The notes under the pieces are model-generated. The model worked only from the letters and a program-made list of their open reading frames with translations. It searched no databases and had not been told where the DNA came from. Both the position numbers and the translations under genes were made by a program. A stretch of DNA of 64,000 nucleotides, from positions 21,439,739 to 21,503,738 of the forward strand of contig CM066923.1 in assembly GCA_033964015.1 (NCBI GenBank), in the 5' to 3' direction. This stretch comes from Scolanthus callimorphus (Eukaryota > Cnidaria > Anthozoa > Actiniaria > Edwardsiidae). This document shows, in pieces, positions 11,660-24,800 of this stretch. Position 1 is the stretch's first letter. The number at the start of each line of letters is the position of its first letter.

Positions 11660-12959
11660 GTGCAAGAGCGTTTTCTGTCTTCTTGAGAGATGCCTGCGAA
11701 GGAGACTTCAAACCAACAAGGACAGAATGCGCGTTCTGTTCACTTTGTTCGCGAAATATCACTCATTTATCGGCATGCCATGCGCGCGCACATTATAGCA
11801 GGAATCGTCCATTGCGCTGGAAATCGAGCCTCTTTAATCGAGGCTCTTATGTTCACACGGCCTACTATAAGCGAAGCGCTGTAGCAGTAATATCACTAAT
11901 CTAGTTTTTCGAAGTAGAGGTATTCGTATGAGTTATATGGTACACACAGAACCCGTAGTTACAATCGTTCACCCGCCCCCCTAAAAGTCCGCACCCGCTT
12001 TTGACGTCCTCGTAAACCTAGTGTTTTTGGTCCAACGTTTCCCTGGGAGAGAAAAACGTTCGGCGAAAAAAAAAACTAATTTTCCGAGGATGAAATTAAT
12101 TTGAACCACCCAACCTCCAAATTTTGAGTCCTCTCACAAAAATGTTGGCTAAACTTTATAAATTGTACACTGATGTCTGTGTCCGTTAATGTACGTTTCA
12201 TCAACGCTAGCATATTTCTGCTTAATTTTCAGTCTGCGGACATTTGTGCTTAGGGGATTTCTCTTGATGTTTCCCGCTGGAATATACTTCGCTTCATGAA
12301 TGCTTCCTTTCTTACTTTATCAGAGTACTGAAAATCGCTAATATGCGTGCAAGTTTACATGGACCCGCACTTGCCCGGTTGGCCTGGCTGGAATTTTTTC
12401 TGAGGCCTCAAGGGAAAAGAGATCAAAAGAAGTCATCCAGTTTAACCGGTCCAGCACGGCTCATATAAACAGACCCTTGAAAAGCAGTACAAACCTGAAC
12501 TAGAGTGAGATCCTCTCCAAACTTGGCACTGGTCTTCAATGCCCAATCTCTAAAAAGAAATTCACACGCTCCTGTTGAGGACCGCCTATTTAGTTGCCCC
12601 TGGAGGTGGGGGGACAGAGGGAGCAGTTGCCCCTCCAACGAAGTAGAAGTTTTAATATCAACATTTTGGGAAAAACCTCCCCCCCCCCCCCAACAAAAAC
12701 AAAGGATGACCAAGTCTAGCTACGGCCTTGCCACCAAGGAATTTCACTCCAGTCATCGGCGAGTACCCACCCCGGAATTCCTATAATCCTCAACAAGGGG
12801 TGTATGGATTTATTTGCGACTGCCTAATAACCTCACGGCTCTTAATAACAGGTTTTAGTATGTGAGTAGATGAAGTACTAATTACTATATACTATACTAT
12901 GCACATGTTACATATGATGATACTTGAATTATGAAAATTCATTTATCCAGGTGGTAATA
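11660..12959. other. Intergenic, no gene seen
   Basis: I see no exon with plausible splice sites or a recognisable protein. A short C-run lies near 12680. Short open frames overlap on both strands and show no domain. Confidence 0.5.
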
Positions 12960-13150
12960 TAATATAATCGAATCAAAATAGGATATGGGAAAAGTTTACT
13001 TGTGAGCTTTCGACTGTGACTACAGTCCTCATCAGATGGTAACCTCTAGATGACAGGCGAGGCCATCTAGAGGCTACCATCTGATGAGGATTGTAGTCAG
13101 TCAAAGCTTTTCCGATATCCAGAGATATTAAGTTTTGATTCGATTACGTT
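12960..13150. mobile_element. Foldback MITE
   Basis: TCCTCATCAGATGGTAACC mirrors GGCTACCATCTGATGAGGA around a TCTAGATG centre. The outer ends CGAATCAAAATA and AAGTTTTGATTCGA also pair. Confidence 0.8.
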
Positions 13151-13228
13151 ATGATGATACTATGAGGAGACGGTACTCTTAACGAGGAGGGGAGATACCC
13201 CTTTGGAGTCAAATCTATAATCAACCTA

Positions 13229-13416
13229 TAGAAATATTGAACGTAGCCTTTTAAACTTTCGTGCGTTACCATGGCAAACAGACCCAAGAGAGAGGGTAGC
13301 TATAGCACGTGCATGCTCTAGATAGAAATATTAAACATGGCCTTTTTAGCTTTCGTGCGTTACCATGGCAAACAGACGCAAGAGAGAGGGTAGCTATAGC
13401 ACGTGCAAGCTCAAGA
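13229..13416. repeat. Tandem duplication, two copies of about 94 bp
   Basis: Both copies (from 13229 and 13323) carry TTACCATGGCAAACAGAC and GAGAGAGGGTAGCTATAGCA. They differ at a few positions. Confidence 0.85.
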
Positions 13417-13949
13417 TACAAAAAGACTACGTCTCTCCTCTGAGGGTTATCGCTCCTCCACGCAAGTCGAATAAAGCTCCTTTAGCTTCTATTTTACACT
13501 AAGTACTTTGTACAAGTTGTACGCAATTAATCAATGATAAAATTGTACTCACGATTTTCATTAAAGTAAAACCAAATAAATTACCTTTTCGATAAACTAA
13601 AATTCTATTTAAAATAAATCATATACTTTGAAATGTGATAAATATAAAATCCTGTGCTAAAAAAGACGCAACAAATGGGAATAAACATGAATAAATCAAA
13701 GTTTGATTTCAGAAAGATTAGAAGAAATAAGAGGGAAATGGAATAAAATTCTAGATTAAAATCACACCCTATAATAGAATCACGTTCTATTTTTACTCTG
13801 TAATATCACTATATAACCTATCTCTTAACCGGTTTGCTCATCAGACGATAGTTTTCTTGAGCTAATCTGTGCAAAACCAAAACAAAATGTTACTGTGTTA
13901 ACTTTTAATCATAAAAAATGTGTTTGGAATGCTGACAACTGGTTACAGC

Positions 13950-14250
13950 TAAAACCGTTTAATCGCGACGCACGATTTCAAAAGTATTTTTATTAAATTA
14001 TTTTTGGATTTTTGACTTTGCTGTTCCGCCAATCAAACCATCTATGCCAATGGAACTCTTGCCCTGTTTCGCCTAGTGCAGTCAACTGGCTTCCCTCTGA
14101 ACTAAAACCAGACAACGTCGCGACGGAAAGCCAGGCGACTGCACTAGGCGAAACAGGGCAAGAATCTGATTGGCTCATACGATTTGACTGCCTAAACAGC
14201 AAAGCCAAAAACAAATCGATGTTTTGCAAACGCGGGTCGCGATGCAAAAT
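13950..14250. mobile_element. MITE family B, copy 1
   Basis: Palindromic core: TTGCCCTGTTTCGCCTAGTG at the left mirrors CACTAGGCGAAACAGGGCAA at the right, with TCGCGACGGAAAGCCAG inside. Outer sequences with CGCGACGC are also roughly paired. Other copies are at 15380 and 37898. Confidence 0.8.
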
Positions 14251-15379
14251 TTTAGCTGTCAATGCACTCCAATTCAAGAGGCAAGCAAAATAATCATTTA
14301 AGTTTGATGATGATTACTTCAATCGCCCGATAAGTACAAATTTGGAGCATTTTTCCATGTTACCGAGCGCATGGAAATCGGTTGCGAATTGACCTTTTGG
14401 CCGATTTGTTGTTGGGCTGAACACTTGTCAAACGTACTAAAGAATGCCTATATAATGGAAATTCCAGTTGCTTTATCTTTCTTTACTAACTTGAATACAA
14501 TTATATAGGATTCTGTTTTCTTGAGTAGAAAAAAGGTCTCATTTTTGTTGAAACAAACGTGATACAGCTCCTTTAATGCAGACATCCAGACAGCAGTTTG
14601 ATGTCTGGAAGGCCAGGATACGAGAGCAACGGTCGGTTGTTGCAACAGAGTATAACACAGAAAGGGAATAACGGAGACATTTCTTAAAATATTATTCCCT
14701 TGTTTGGAAGAGATGCAACAATTTCCCGGCAACTAAAGTGCATATTTACGTGAATTGAATTTTAGACATTGTACAACATTTAACACTTTTCACACGGACG
14801 GACGATACATTTTAAATTTTACCTTATGGTTTGTCAACTGCCCCATTTATCTTTCAGCAAGAAACACGCCTGTTAGTCGCAGTCTGTTCATTTAACCATG
14901 CCTTAGCTAATTTATTATGTACGTTCATGCGTTTAGAGTAATTACATTAATGTCTTTTTTATCATTTTCATAGTGAATGTTGCTACTCTTTTTAGAATTA
15001 AGGCGTTTATCGAGCCTGGTAGTCTTTTACAGAAGCTTATTGTGTCGATGCATTTTCAAAGCTGTTTATGTGGGAACATGAGAAAATGCAGTGTGATTTT
15101 ACCCAATGCATTAAAAGTCCCGTACATTATTATGAACGAACACACTTTATGAAAAAGAGTCGGTCTTTGATAACTGCTAACTGGTCTTATAGGTCTTCTA
15201 ATTTAGTTTTAAGCAGAATTCAATAGTAAGAGCTGTTCTGAGCTGGCACTGTCAAGTCAACACAACAGATAAAGTGTTCGTGGTTGATCTATGAAGTGGT
15301 AATGTTATAACCGTGTAAAGTGCGGTGTTCATGTACTTTAAATAAAATTAGTCAATAGAAATGCCAGTCGTCTGTTATA

Positions 15380-15640
15380 GCTAAAATCACTGTTTCGCAT
15401 TGCGGACTAGCAAAACGTGGTTTGATTTTGCTTTTTCTGTTCCGTCAGTCAAGCCATCTAAGCCAATCAGATCCTTGCCTACTGCAGTCAACTGGCTTCT
15501 TGTCGGGACAGAAAGCCAGTTGACTGCCCTAGGTGTGCCGAGGCAAGGACCTGATTGGCTTACTGGCGCAACCGAAATCCCTAGTCCAAAGCGACGCTTT
15601 GAAAATGCGCAACGTGAAACAACGAATTTAGCTGTAATGA
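15380..15640. mobile_element. MITE family B, copy 2
   Basis: It shares CAGTCAACTGGCTT, GACAGAAAGCCAGTTGACTG and the flanking CAATCAGATCCTTGCC with the copy at 13950. It lies just beyond the 3' end of the SCHIP1-like gene. Confidence 0.75.
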
Positions 15641-15807
15641 TAAATTACATGCAAGGACATGCCTATGAAATGTATAGTGCTAGCTCAAAAATAGTCTGAC
15701 TAAATAGCAATCCTTTATCGTGCCGGTCCCTGGGTTCCAGAGACTGGCATGAGAAAGGACGACTTTCTACTAAGGCCAGGTCAGAAACATAGCTTTACAT
15801 CATGCAT

Positions 15808-18800
15808 TTAGGATGTTCGAGATGTAGTTCTTTGGATTTCTTGTGATTCTTGCTCATTCGTTTCATCTTTCTCCTCACTGAAACGTTATAAAGGCCTATT
15901 AGCTAAAATATGTCATCAATTAGCCAAATTAATACCTGTTAACTATCGTTTATCTTTTTTTTAAACACTTCCGTTGGGCTCCCAGTTTAGAAATACTGTG
16001 TTCCTGGACAGTGTGCTGCGAATGCGATGCGATGTTCATAGAGTGCAGTGCGACTTTCATAATTCTGCGAACCCCAACTTTACATTTCCGAATGCTTAAC
16101 TGCGTTTTGGATTCCGTCAATCAAACCTTTTTAAGACACGCTCATGGATTTTTTCTAAGTTTTGTTTGCATTATATGGTGGAAAATTTGGTTTTAGAGCC
16201 TAGATAGTTTAAAAAAATCAGCATGAAATCACCCAGAGCTGTTCACTTGTTTGATTGACGGAAGCCAAACCGTGGTTTGTTAGTTTGCGTAGAGTTCGCA
16301 GAATTATGAAAATTGCAGTTAGAAGGAAAACTCACTTTGTGGTGTCCTCTACTTCCAACAGCATGGAGTCCTGCTTAAGGTGAAGGCTGTCCCTCGTCAT
16401 CAGCTCTCGCACTAGCATCTCATTTTGAGCTAAAGAGTGAAACCATAATCTTAGCCATTGAACCCCTACTTTCTATGGCTGGTAAGCTCGCAGCATACGT
16501 GTCACTTCGCCATTTAACCCTTAACCGTACCTTTCCATATTTGCTACAAGCTTAGAAGGTAGCGTGGATAGAAGTATTTTACAGGAAGTGTAACATCATA
16601 GTCCAAAACCAGAATGGTCGCATAATTGAAACTTAGGTGTAATCAAAGGCACGCCGTAGGCCAACTCGTGGCTTTCCCGCAGATGGTGCGCTTGATCCCG
16701 CAGCTCGAGGACGCGATAGCGGCTAGCGGGCGTCCCGAGGGATTGGATGGATGACTTCAACATAAATTATGCTAATATCGTGCTAACGCAGTAGTGAGTG
16801 AGTGATATCGACCCCGACTCCAAATAATCATTTGGCTGTTGCTACGCACCTTACCACGCAATAATTATTTGGTTGTTGCTACGCACCTTACCACGAGTTA
16901 TAAATGAGTTCGAATCCAGGTCATAGTTCAGGAACAGCTCTCTTAATAGAGGTCACAGTCCATCTAGAAGGGTTTACGCAGTCGGAAAAAGGGAAAATCG
17001 TGATGCAGAATGTCGAAAACATCCCTGCTGATCAGGTTAGAAAAGAGCAAACATTGTTTTGGTCCCTGATAAAGGAATTGGAAATTGGAAATCGTGGCAA
17101 ATGGCCCCCATTAGATCATAGTCTTCAAAAAAGAACTTTTGCCTTTTGACGCTCATTTTTTAAGGCTGGTTCACATATAACGGCATTATGTCACGACGGC
17201 GAAAGGGAGAATTTTGTACGTGTAACGCCGTGCCAGTGTGAGTCCGGGTTTGTGATCCTTATGTCGCTGGTGGGAACCAAGCCTTACCTTGTATTAGCTG
17301 TTCAAAGTTCCTTCTCAAAGCTCGAATCTCCTCTAGTGTTAACACTTGTAACCTCTCTACAGTCCACCCTTTCATTGTCTGCTGTTTTTCTAAGTTCTCC
17401 TCATGCTGAGTAAGCTCCAATAATATATGTTTAGACTCGTCATTACTAATTCTTGTCGATATAAGATCATCAGGATGAACAGTTTTTATGCTAAATGACT
17501 CTTTCTCTTCTTCATCCCCAGCTACACACCCCGAGTCTCTTTTCTCGTCATCAGACATATCTTGTCTAGTGTCAATCACATATTCTTTGATATTATATCC
17601 ATCCTCATCATGTTCCTCTTCGTCAGTGAGGAGCGTATCGTCCACAAAACAAATCTGTAAGTCGTGTGCTTTTAGCGAGAGATTTGTTAAAAGTTTACCA
17701 GAGAGTTCAGTGTGTTCTGAATCACGAGTTTCACCTTCAGAGTTCAGACAAGACTCTATAGACTCCCAATCTGTAGTTGGTGAAGGGAAATCCGAGGGGG
17801 AACTTACAGATTGTAACCCTGAGCCCATATCACCATAAAGTTCACTGTCTGTATCATCAACGCGAGGATGGACGTCATCTTCGTCACTGCCATGAACATT
17901 AGGATCATTTGATATTTGTTCAAGACTGTCATTAAATACATCATCAGTTGGTTCATCGTGCTCATCTTCGTCGCTGTACACAGGCCGGGGGATTTTGTCA
18001 AAGGGGTTTGTCCGTATGCTAAAAGCTGATCCCCGCTCATCTAATGCAATGGTTGGTGGTTTATAATAGTCGGATTCCCCATGTTGAGCTTTGTGATATC
18101 TGTATCTTCTCCACGCTCGTTGTATACTAGAAAGAAAGACAGACAGTTTCAGACAGTTTGGTTATTTCCAGCAAAAACATTGTGTGTGCATTGAGCTTAA
18201 CTACAGAGTTGTTGTGTTGCCAGTTATTAAATGGGAAAATAATTCTATTTTACTAAAGTTGCACTCTTCAAAACAAACGAGGCAACATGTTTTGTTAGTA
18301 TAGGAAATCATACGACTTCGAGTTCAATTTGGAATTTATTTGCACGAGTGGGTTTTTCAAGAAGTATCAAAATTGCACGAGCCGCAGGCAAGTGCAATTT
18401 GAGCTTTTTGAAAAACCCACGAGAAAACATTTCTAAGGAGTCATTCACAAATCTGCTTACAAACTGAACAAGCCGTGTGCATTTTTCCTTGATTGAAATC
18501 TGGACCAAAACCTGACAGAATTTGAGCATGAACAAAAACCAAAGTTTCCATGATATAGCTCTATGTTATCAAAATATTTAAGCATTTCAAAAGAAAATTT
18601 GCATTTTGTTAACCATTTTTGCACTTTGTTACCTAAACACTGCACTGCTCTCAGCCAATCAGAATCCAGAGATTCCACTGATGATTTGTTTGTACATAGC
18701 CATCTGGTTTGCCTCTTGGTCAGTAAACATGAGTAAAGGTTTTTAACCTCGTTTGTTTGAGCTTGTTCTCTGTTTATAGTATCCCCAGTCCCCAAGGTCT

Positions 18801-21800
18801 ATGAGCCAATTTTATTTCTGAAATGGATTTCTTGTAATTCTGAAATGGATTTCTCCCAATCAAGTAAGCATTATTGTGCTTTCAGATGCGAGATATACCT
18901 CCAGTAATTTCACTGAGGGCCATTCCGTTTTTTAGCCACATCCCCCTATGGAAGAGGTCATTTTCTTTAGTAACCCCCCTCGGAAATTATTGCTCTATCC
19001 CCTCGGAAATACCCAATTGCACTCCTCGGAAAGACCTACAGAAAATCCTTTTTTTTTACCTTGGAAAAGGCCATTTTGCTATACCCCCTCGGAAAAACTC
19101 TTCTGTAGAGGGGTTGCACCCAAGATGCAACAACAGGTTATAAAACACAAAACATGGTTCATAATATATGTACAAGGTTTCAGGGAGCAAAAATAGGTGT
19201 ATTTGATGCAATTAGTAACATAATTTCCCTTTGTGTACTAGTAAACTCCTTCCCTAGCACAAAAGCTTAAAGGAAATCATTACCCTCAGTTGCATTCACC
19301 CATCTTCACGCTCAACAAAAACATGTTCTGTCTGCACGTGAAAGTTTTGACAGTTGAACTTCAAAATTTGCCCACCCAATGAAGCTTTGGTAATGCTTGT
19401 GAGTTACTCTATTTCACCATTACTTTATTGGTGAAATAGAGCATAGATTTGGACCAATCAGAGCACACGTTATATTGAGCAATATTATAAAACCTGTTAA
19501 AGGACTGTTCTCAGTAAGCCTGAAGAAGACTTTCAAATGTATTGGTTAGACTGTCATTTTAAGCATTAAAGCACTCACGTTATTACACTGCACTCTACAC
19601 TTCTCTTTAGATTTCTACGTAAACATGAATTTTCACTCATTTCAGTTGATAATCTGTAGCTGAAATGACAAAGAGTAATGGTCAGCAATTGGTTGAACAT
19701 GGGAAATATTAATATTAGTATTAGAATCATTTTGATTAGAAAAATGAAATTGAAAGTTGTTTTACTGCTTTTTAATAGAGAGCAAACACCTAAGTGTGTT
19801 TTCCAAAAGGCCGCCCTGGACCCTTGCCTCAAGGCGGGCCGGGGCATGTCGCTGCTTCATTGAGAATGCACTTTCCAGCATGATCCCGTCACCTAGTATT
19901 TCGGAAGCTCACTACTCTTTAAGGTCATCTGTTCCCAGACGTGTAATGGGTAGTACAAATAGGCTCAATTCCTTAAGTACCAGTAGTGCTACGCACGCTT
20001 TGTTCATTGTATTATATGCTTTGGCCTTCCCCAGCAATTCAGGTCTACCTGCAAGTGGGTGAATTAAACTATTCTATCAACATGAACAGAGCAGAACTTA
20101 CTTTTCTACTAGAAGCTCCCCTTCTTCTACTTGCTGTCGAGCCTTGGCTTGCCGTTCCTCTTCTTCCTGTTAAGACAGGAATTGGGCAATTCCAGAAAAT
20201 ATATGTACCCTGGGGACGGGCAGCATTCAGAAATTCTGAATGGGAGGGGGGTTCGAAATCGGGATTCTGTCTGCATGAGGGGTATCTAGAAGCTGGAAGC
20301 TAGTTTAACCTCTCAGGAATTCTATATGCATGGGTGGTAAGCCATTTTGGAAATTCTGGATGCATGGGTGGATCAAAAACTAGTGCTGCCCATCCCCGGG
20401 GTACATATATTTTCTGGAATTGCCCATTCAGTGACATACGTTTTCAGCTTAATCTTGTGTAAGCTAAACTTCTTATATCCCACTTTTTCAGGAATTTTCC
20501 AGGACAATAACTTACAAGGCATTTTAGATTATATTTCAAGTTTGTATATGATTTGCCAAGTGACTATGTTGTGATTCTTGGTTTTGTGATGATGAAATTG
20601 ATTTCTTTTTCAAGAGGCCCCAAAAATGCAGGGCTTTCCAGGAGCAGTTGGAACCGTTAATAAGAATAAACTTACTTGCTCATACTGCTCATAGAGCATG
20701 TCAATGTAGTGTTGCCGAGCCAGATATCCCCTCACTTGTGATTGAAGAAGTATAGCTGCATCTTCTTGTTTGCTTGAATTCTTTTTCTGCAACAACAGCA
20801 TTACTACTGTCAACCAGAGATGCCATAACCTCAATAAAATCTTAGCACTACCAATGCAAAGATGCCATAACCTCAGGATTTCTAAAATCTTACAAGGCAG
20901 TCTCCAGATTTTTGAAGTCCTGGGGTTGATGTCCCTGATTACAGTGAGTATAATCACAAAATATAAATTTAATTGATTGGGCATTTTACCCAGGAAACAA
21001 AAATACAAATATATTGTGAATATCAGAAAATGTGGAACATTGTTGTCCTTGGCTATGTTAATAAGCATATGCTAGTTTTATTAGTGTTAATTCAGAAGTT
21101 TTTGAATATCTCCAAGGTTCAAAAATCATTTCCAACATTCCTTTGGGTATTTTTAAAGTGTTCTAAACTTGTAGTACCTTTCATGGAAATAGTCATATCT
21201 GAATAAGGAATTTTCTAATGAACTGAAAAATACAATTATAGGCCGGATCATGGAAGGATTTCCCTGATGTTTTCAATAACAATTACAGCCTCTGCTAATG
21301 ACTGTCGTTGTTACTTAAGTCTAGACAATACAAAATACCACATTATAATAAAATTAAAAAGTAAAAAAAGACATGAAAAATCAGATTTAAAAGTAATGAT
21401 AAACTTATCCTATTACGGTAGGATAACTACTAGGTATCTGAGTGAGTATTCTACTCAATTTCCTATTTTCTGCATTGTTGGGAAATAATTATTAAATTCT
21501 AAACAAAACAATTTTAATTTTGGAGAAACAATTGATGGCATACAACTATTACTAACAAAACATTTTCAAGTTAAAATTTAAATAAAATTAAATTTAAAGT
21601 TCAAGTTCAAGATATTCCAAACAATTCCTAATAAAAATTCCAGAATCTTCAAATAAATTCCAAAGAATTCCTAAAAAATTCCAAATATTTCTAAAGAAAT
21701 CCAAAGAATTTCAAAGAAATTCCATAGAATTCCTAAAAAATTCAAAAGAATTCAAAAGCAATTCTAAATAATTTCCAAAGAATTCAAAGAAATTTCAAAG

Positions 21801-24800
21801 AAATCCAAAGATATTCCATTAGAATTACAAAAAATTCAAAGAAATTTAAAAAAAATTAAATAAAAATAATATTGTCTTACACCACATAAGATTTCACCCA
21901 ATATTGAGGGCAAAGCAATGCTAAATGACTGTAAAGGTGCAGACATGTGCAGTGTTTTGGAAAGCAAAAAGTGCAAATCCTGTCTGTGATAAAAATTGTA
22001 CTTTCAAATCATTTTACTTCTTCAACAATAAAATGTATCTGAAAAGACGAAAACCAGCTACAATAATATTTCAAACTTTATTTTTCAGTTTAAAAGCAAT
22101 AATAAAATATGTTTTTTAACATACCTCAGGTAAGACTTGCCTTGCTAAGGATGGATTCACAGCCTGTAATTATTCAAAACAAAACAGATCAAGATAAATT
22201 GGACATTACCATGTAAAACCATGTGATACACTCCAACTAATAACACAGGCTCCATAGGATACCCAAATGGGAGATGGGAAACATTTCATAAACAATTGCT
22301 GCCAGTAGGGTTACAGATTTCAAAGGATAATTAATTCAATTGAAGGGTTTACATTAATTACAAAACGTTATAAGACCTGCATTTGGAATATATTGGATAT
22401 TATTTAATTTTAATCTAGCTTGTACAAATGTCCTATTCATCAGTGAAGCCCAATTCTGTTTAAATGAAACCACCAACAGTAAGCACCTGTATACAAGAAC
22501 AAATTGGATAATTTTAATTATCTTAAAAGAATATCAGACTGATATTTGTCATTTTTGATAGATGTTTTATATGAATTTCCTTACAGTTATATACCGTATT
22601 TACCCGTATATAAGACGCACCCGTATATAAGACGCACCTTGAATTTTGAGGTCATTTTGGCAAAAAAATCAATTTCTAAAGATTTTCAATTTGTATTTCG
22701 TGCAACAGCACTTCCATAAAGAAATCGCATGAGAAATAGACTGGCAGTAAATGAAAAATGACAATATAAACATGAGGGCAAATGTTTTACGCCACAAACA
22801 CACAGATGAGTAAAATATTCCAACTGTTTCTTCATTTCATTTTGTTTGTTTGAGATAAATCTTGTGGTAAACACGATTTCACGCAAAATTTAAATAGTTG
22901 TGCTAATATTTCTATGCATTGTAGCCTTCTAGCAGGCGTTTACAGGCTGATTTTATCGCAAAAATCCTGGAGTTCGTAGTCGCGAGTGCCGACGAGCGCC
23001 ATCTTGGATTTTTGGACGTGCGTCCTGGGCAGAGTGACAAAATCCAAAATGGCGCTCGTGACTACGAACTCCGAGAATTTTGCAATAAAAACAGCCTCCA
23101 GAGGGGTGGCGAATGGTCAATGCGAGAATTCCGAGAACACAAGAACGCCGCTTTCAAAATCCGAGATCGAGAACTCGATTTGAGATTCGCCATATAAACA
23201 CAACAAACTGAAAATCCGAGATCCGAGATCCGAGACGACCTGAAAAAAAATCCGAGATCCGAGAACGGCAAATTTAAAAATATGAGAATTCGAGAACGCC
23301 TAAAATTTCGCGAGAAAACAGTTTTTTGAAGGACCATTCGCCACCCCTCTCCAGCGCCTGCTGGCACGTTTCACGGATCGAAATCCTAGCTTTATTATGT
23401 GCAACCGAAACACACAACCATGAATCAGCAAATTTGTAAAGGATCTTTTGTATTGGTTGTTATGCAAATTCCCAAAGTGATGTTCCGTGTATAAGACGCA
23501 CCCCGATTTTGAAGGTCATTTTGGAGTGAAAAAAGTGCGTCTTATATACGGGTAAATACGGTATTATGGAGGTTCTACTCAGGCTGACCCTGAAATTGAA
23601 TGTTCTTATATCTGGGTGTTTACTGTATACCTATATTCAGTGATAACTTTCATCTGCAGTGTACTGCAGCCTGGAAGTGACAAGTGAATAGGACAATTTG
23701 TTCTTTTATTAGTCTGTCAAAAGTTACACTAGCTTTTTCTCTAATTTTAGTTAGAACATACAAAATATCATCACAGTTCTCAATCGCACACAATGACGAC
23801 TCACTGAACATAAAATGAGAATCTCTTTCTTTCAGGATATTTTCTCCCGTGGTTTTAATATTACATTTTGTAAGATTGAAATATCCTGCACTATACGGTA
23901 GCTCCAGAATGCGATAACACAAGATTACCAGGCTATAATAATGAAACCTTATACTCTGCCCCTGAATAACACATTGCCAGTCAGATTAAACCCCCAATCT
24001 AGACATCACAGTATAACAAGATAGGGTAATTGGGTTGACATTCCATGTGTTTGTGGTCTTTGCAGGGGATGATTGAGGTTATTTCCCAAACCAAAACAAT
24101 CTCTTTCATAGGTGTTGGAAATAAGCTTAGGGTTCAGACCACTTGAGACAAATCATTACAATCTAAAATAATCATTATTGGAGTAATCCCCTCTAAAATC
24201 TCCCCTTGGCACCCAATGTGTTTATAGCACTGCCATAGCCCTAAGGATATAGCAAAGATCACAGCTTTATGTGGTTTATAATGTGATAAATGCATGTGGG
24301 ATGTTGGAAGACAGGAGGAAAGCTTGAGACTCATGAGCCATGGCCAGTGAGTTTAAAGAGTGTTCTCACAACATCCCCCTTGTGTTTGTAAGAATCCAGA
24401 GAGCATGCGGAAAGTACTTTTATTGCTTAAATAAACCAAAATAAATCAGTGTTTTATTGCTATAAAAAAGTATTATTTTCCATGCATTTATTACATAGTA
24501 AACCTAAACTCTTGTCCAATCAGAGCATGTGTTCTATCAACACTATTTTATAGAAAAATATTATATACTTATCAAGAAAAGATTGAGTATAATAAATTAT
24601 ACCACACAACAGAAAATACAGCCAATCAGAATGCAGGAATGATGTTGTATATTTGGTGGTATTCCACTCAACCTTCCCATCGTGCACTGTACCTATTTAC
24701 ATAAAACGTTGCTTTAATTTTCTGTAGCATGGTATAAAAAAGTTACCAGTATACAATGATTTCTCCTGGCATACTGCGGATATCCCACTTGTCACTTGTA

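Noticed and set aside
17488..17838. Serine-rich 116-codon plus-strand frame
   Set aside because: It is antisense to the acidic exon 5 of the SCHIP1-like gene, which has better coding and splice evidence.
18874..19196. Overlapping open frames of 82-89 codons
   Set aside because: They are built from degenerate CCCCTCGGAAA-type repeats in an intron; the peptides are low complexity.
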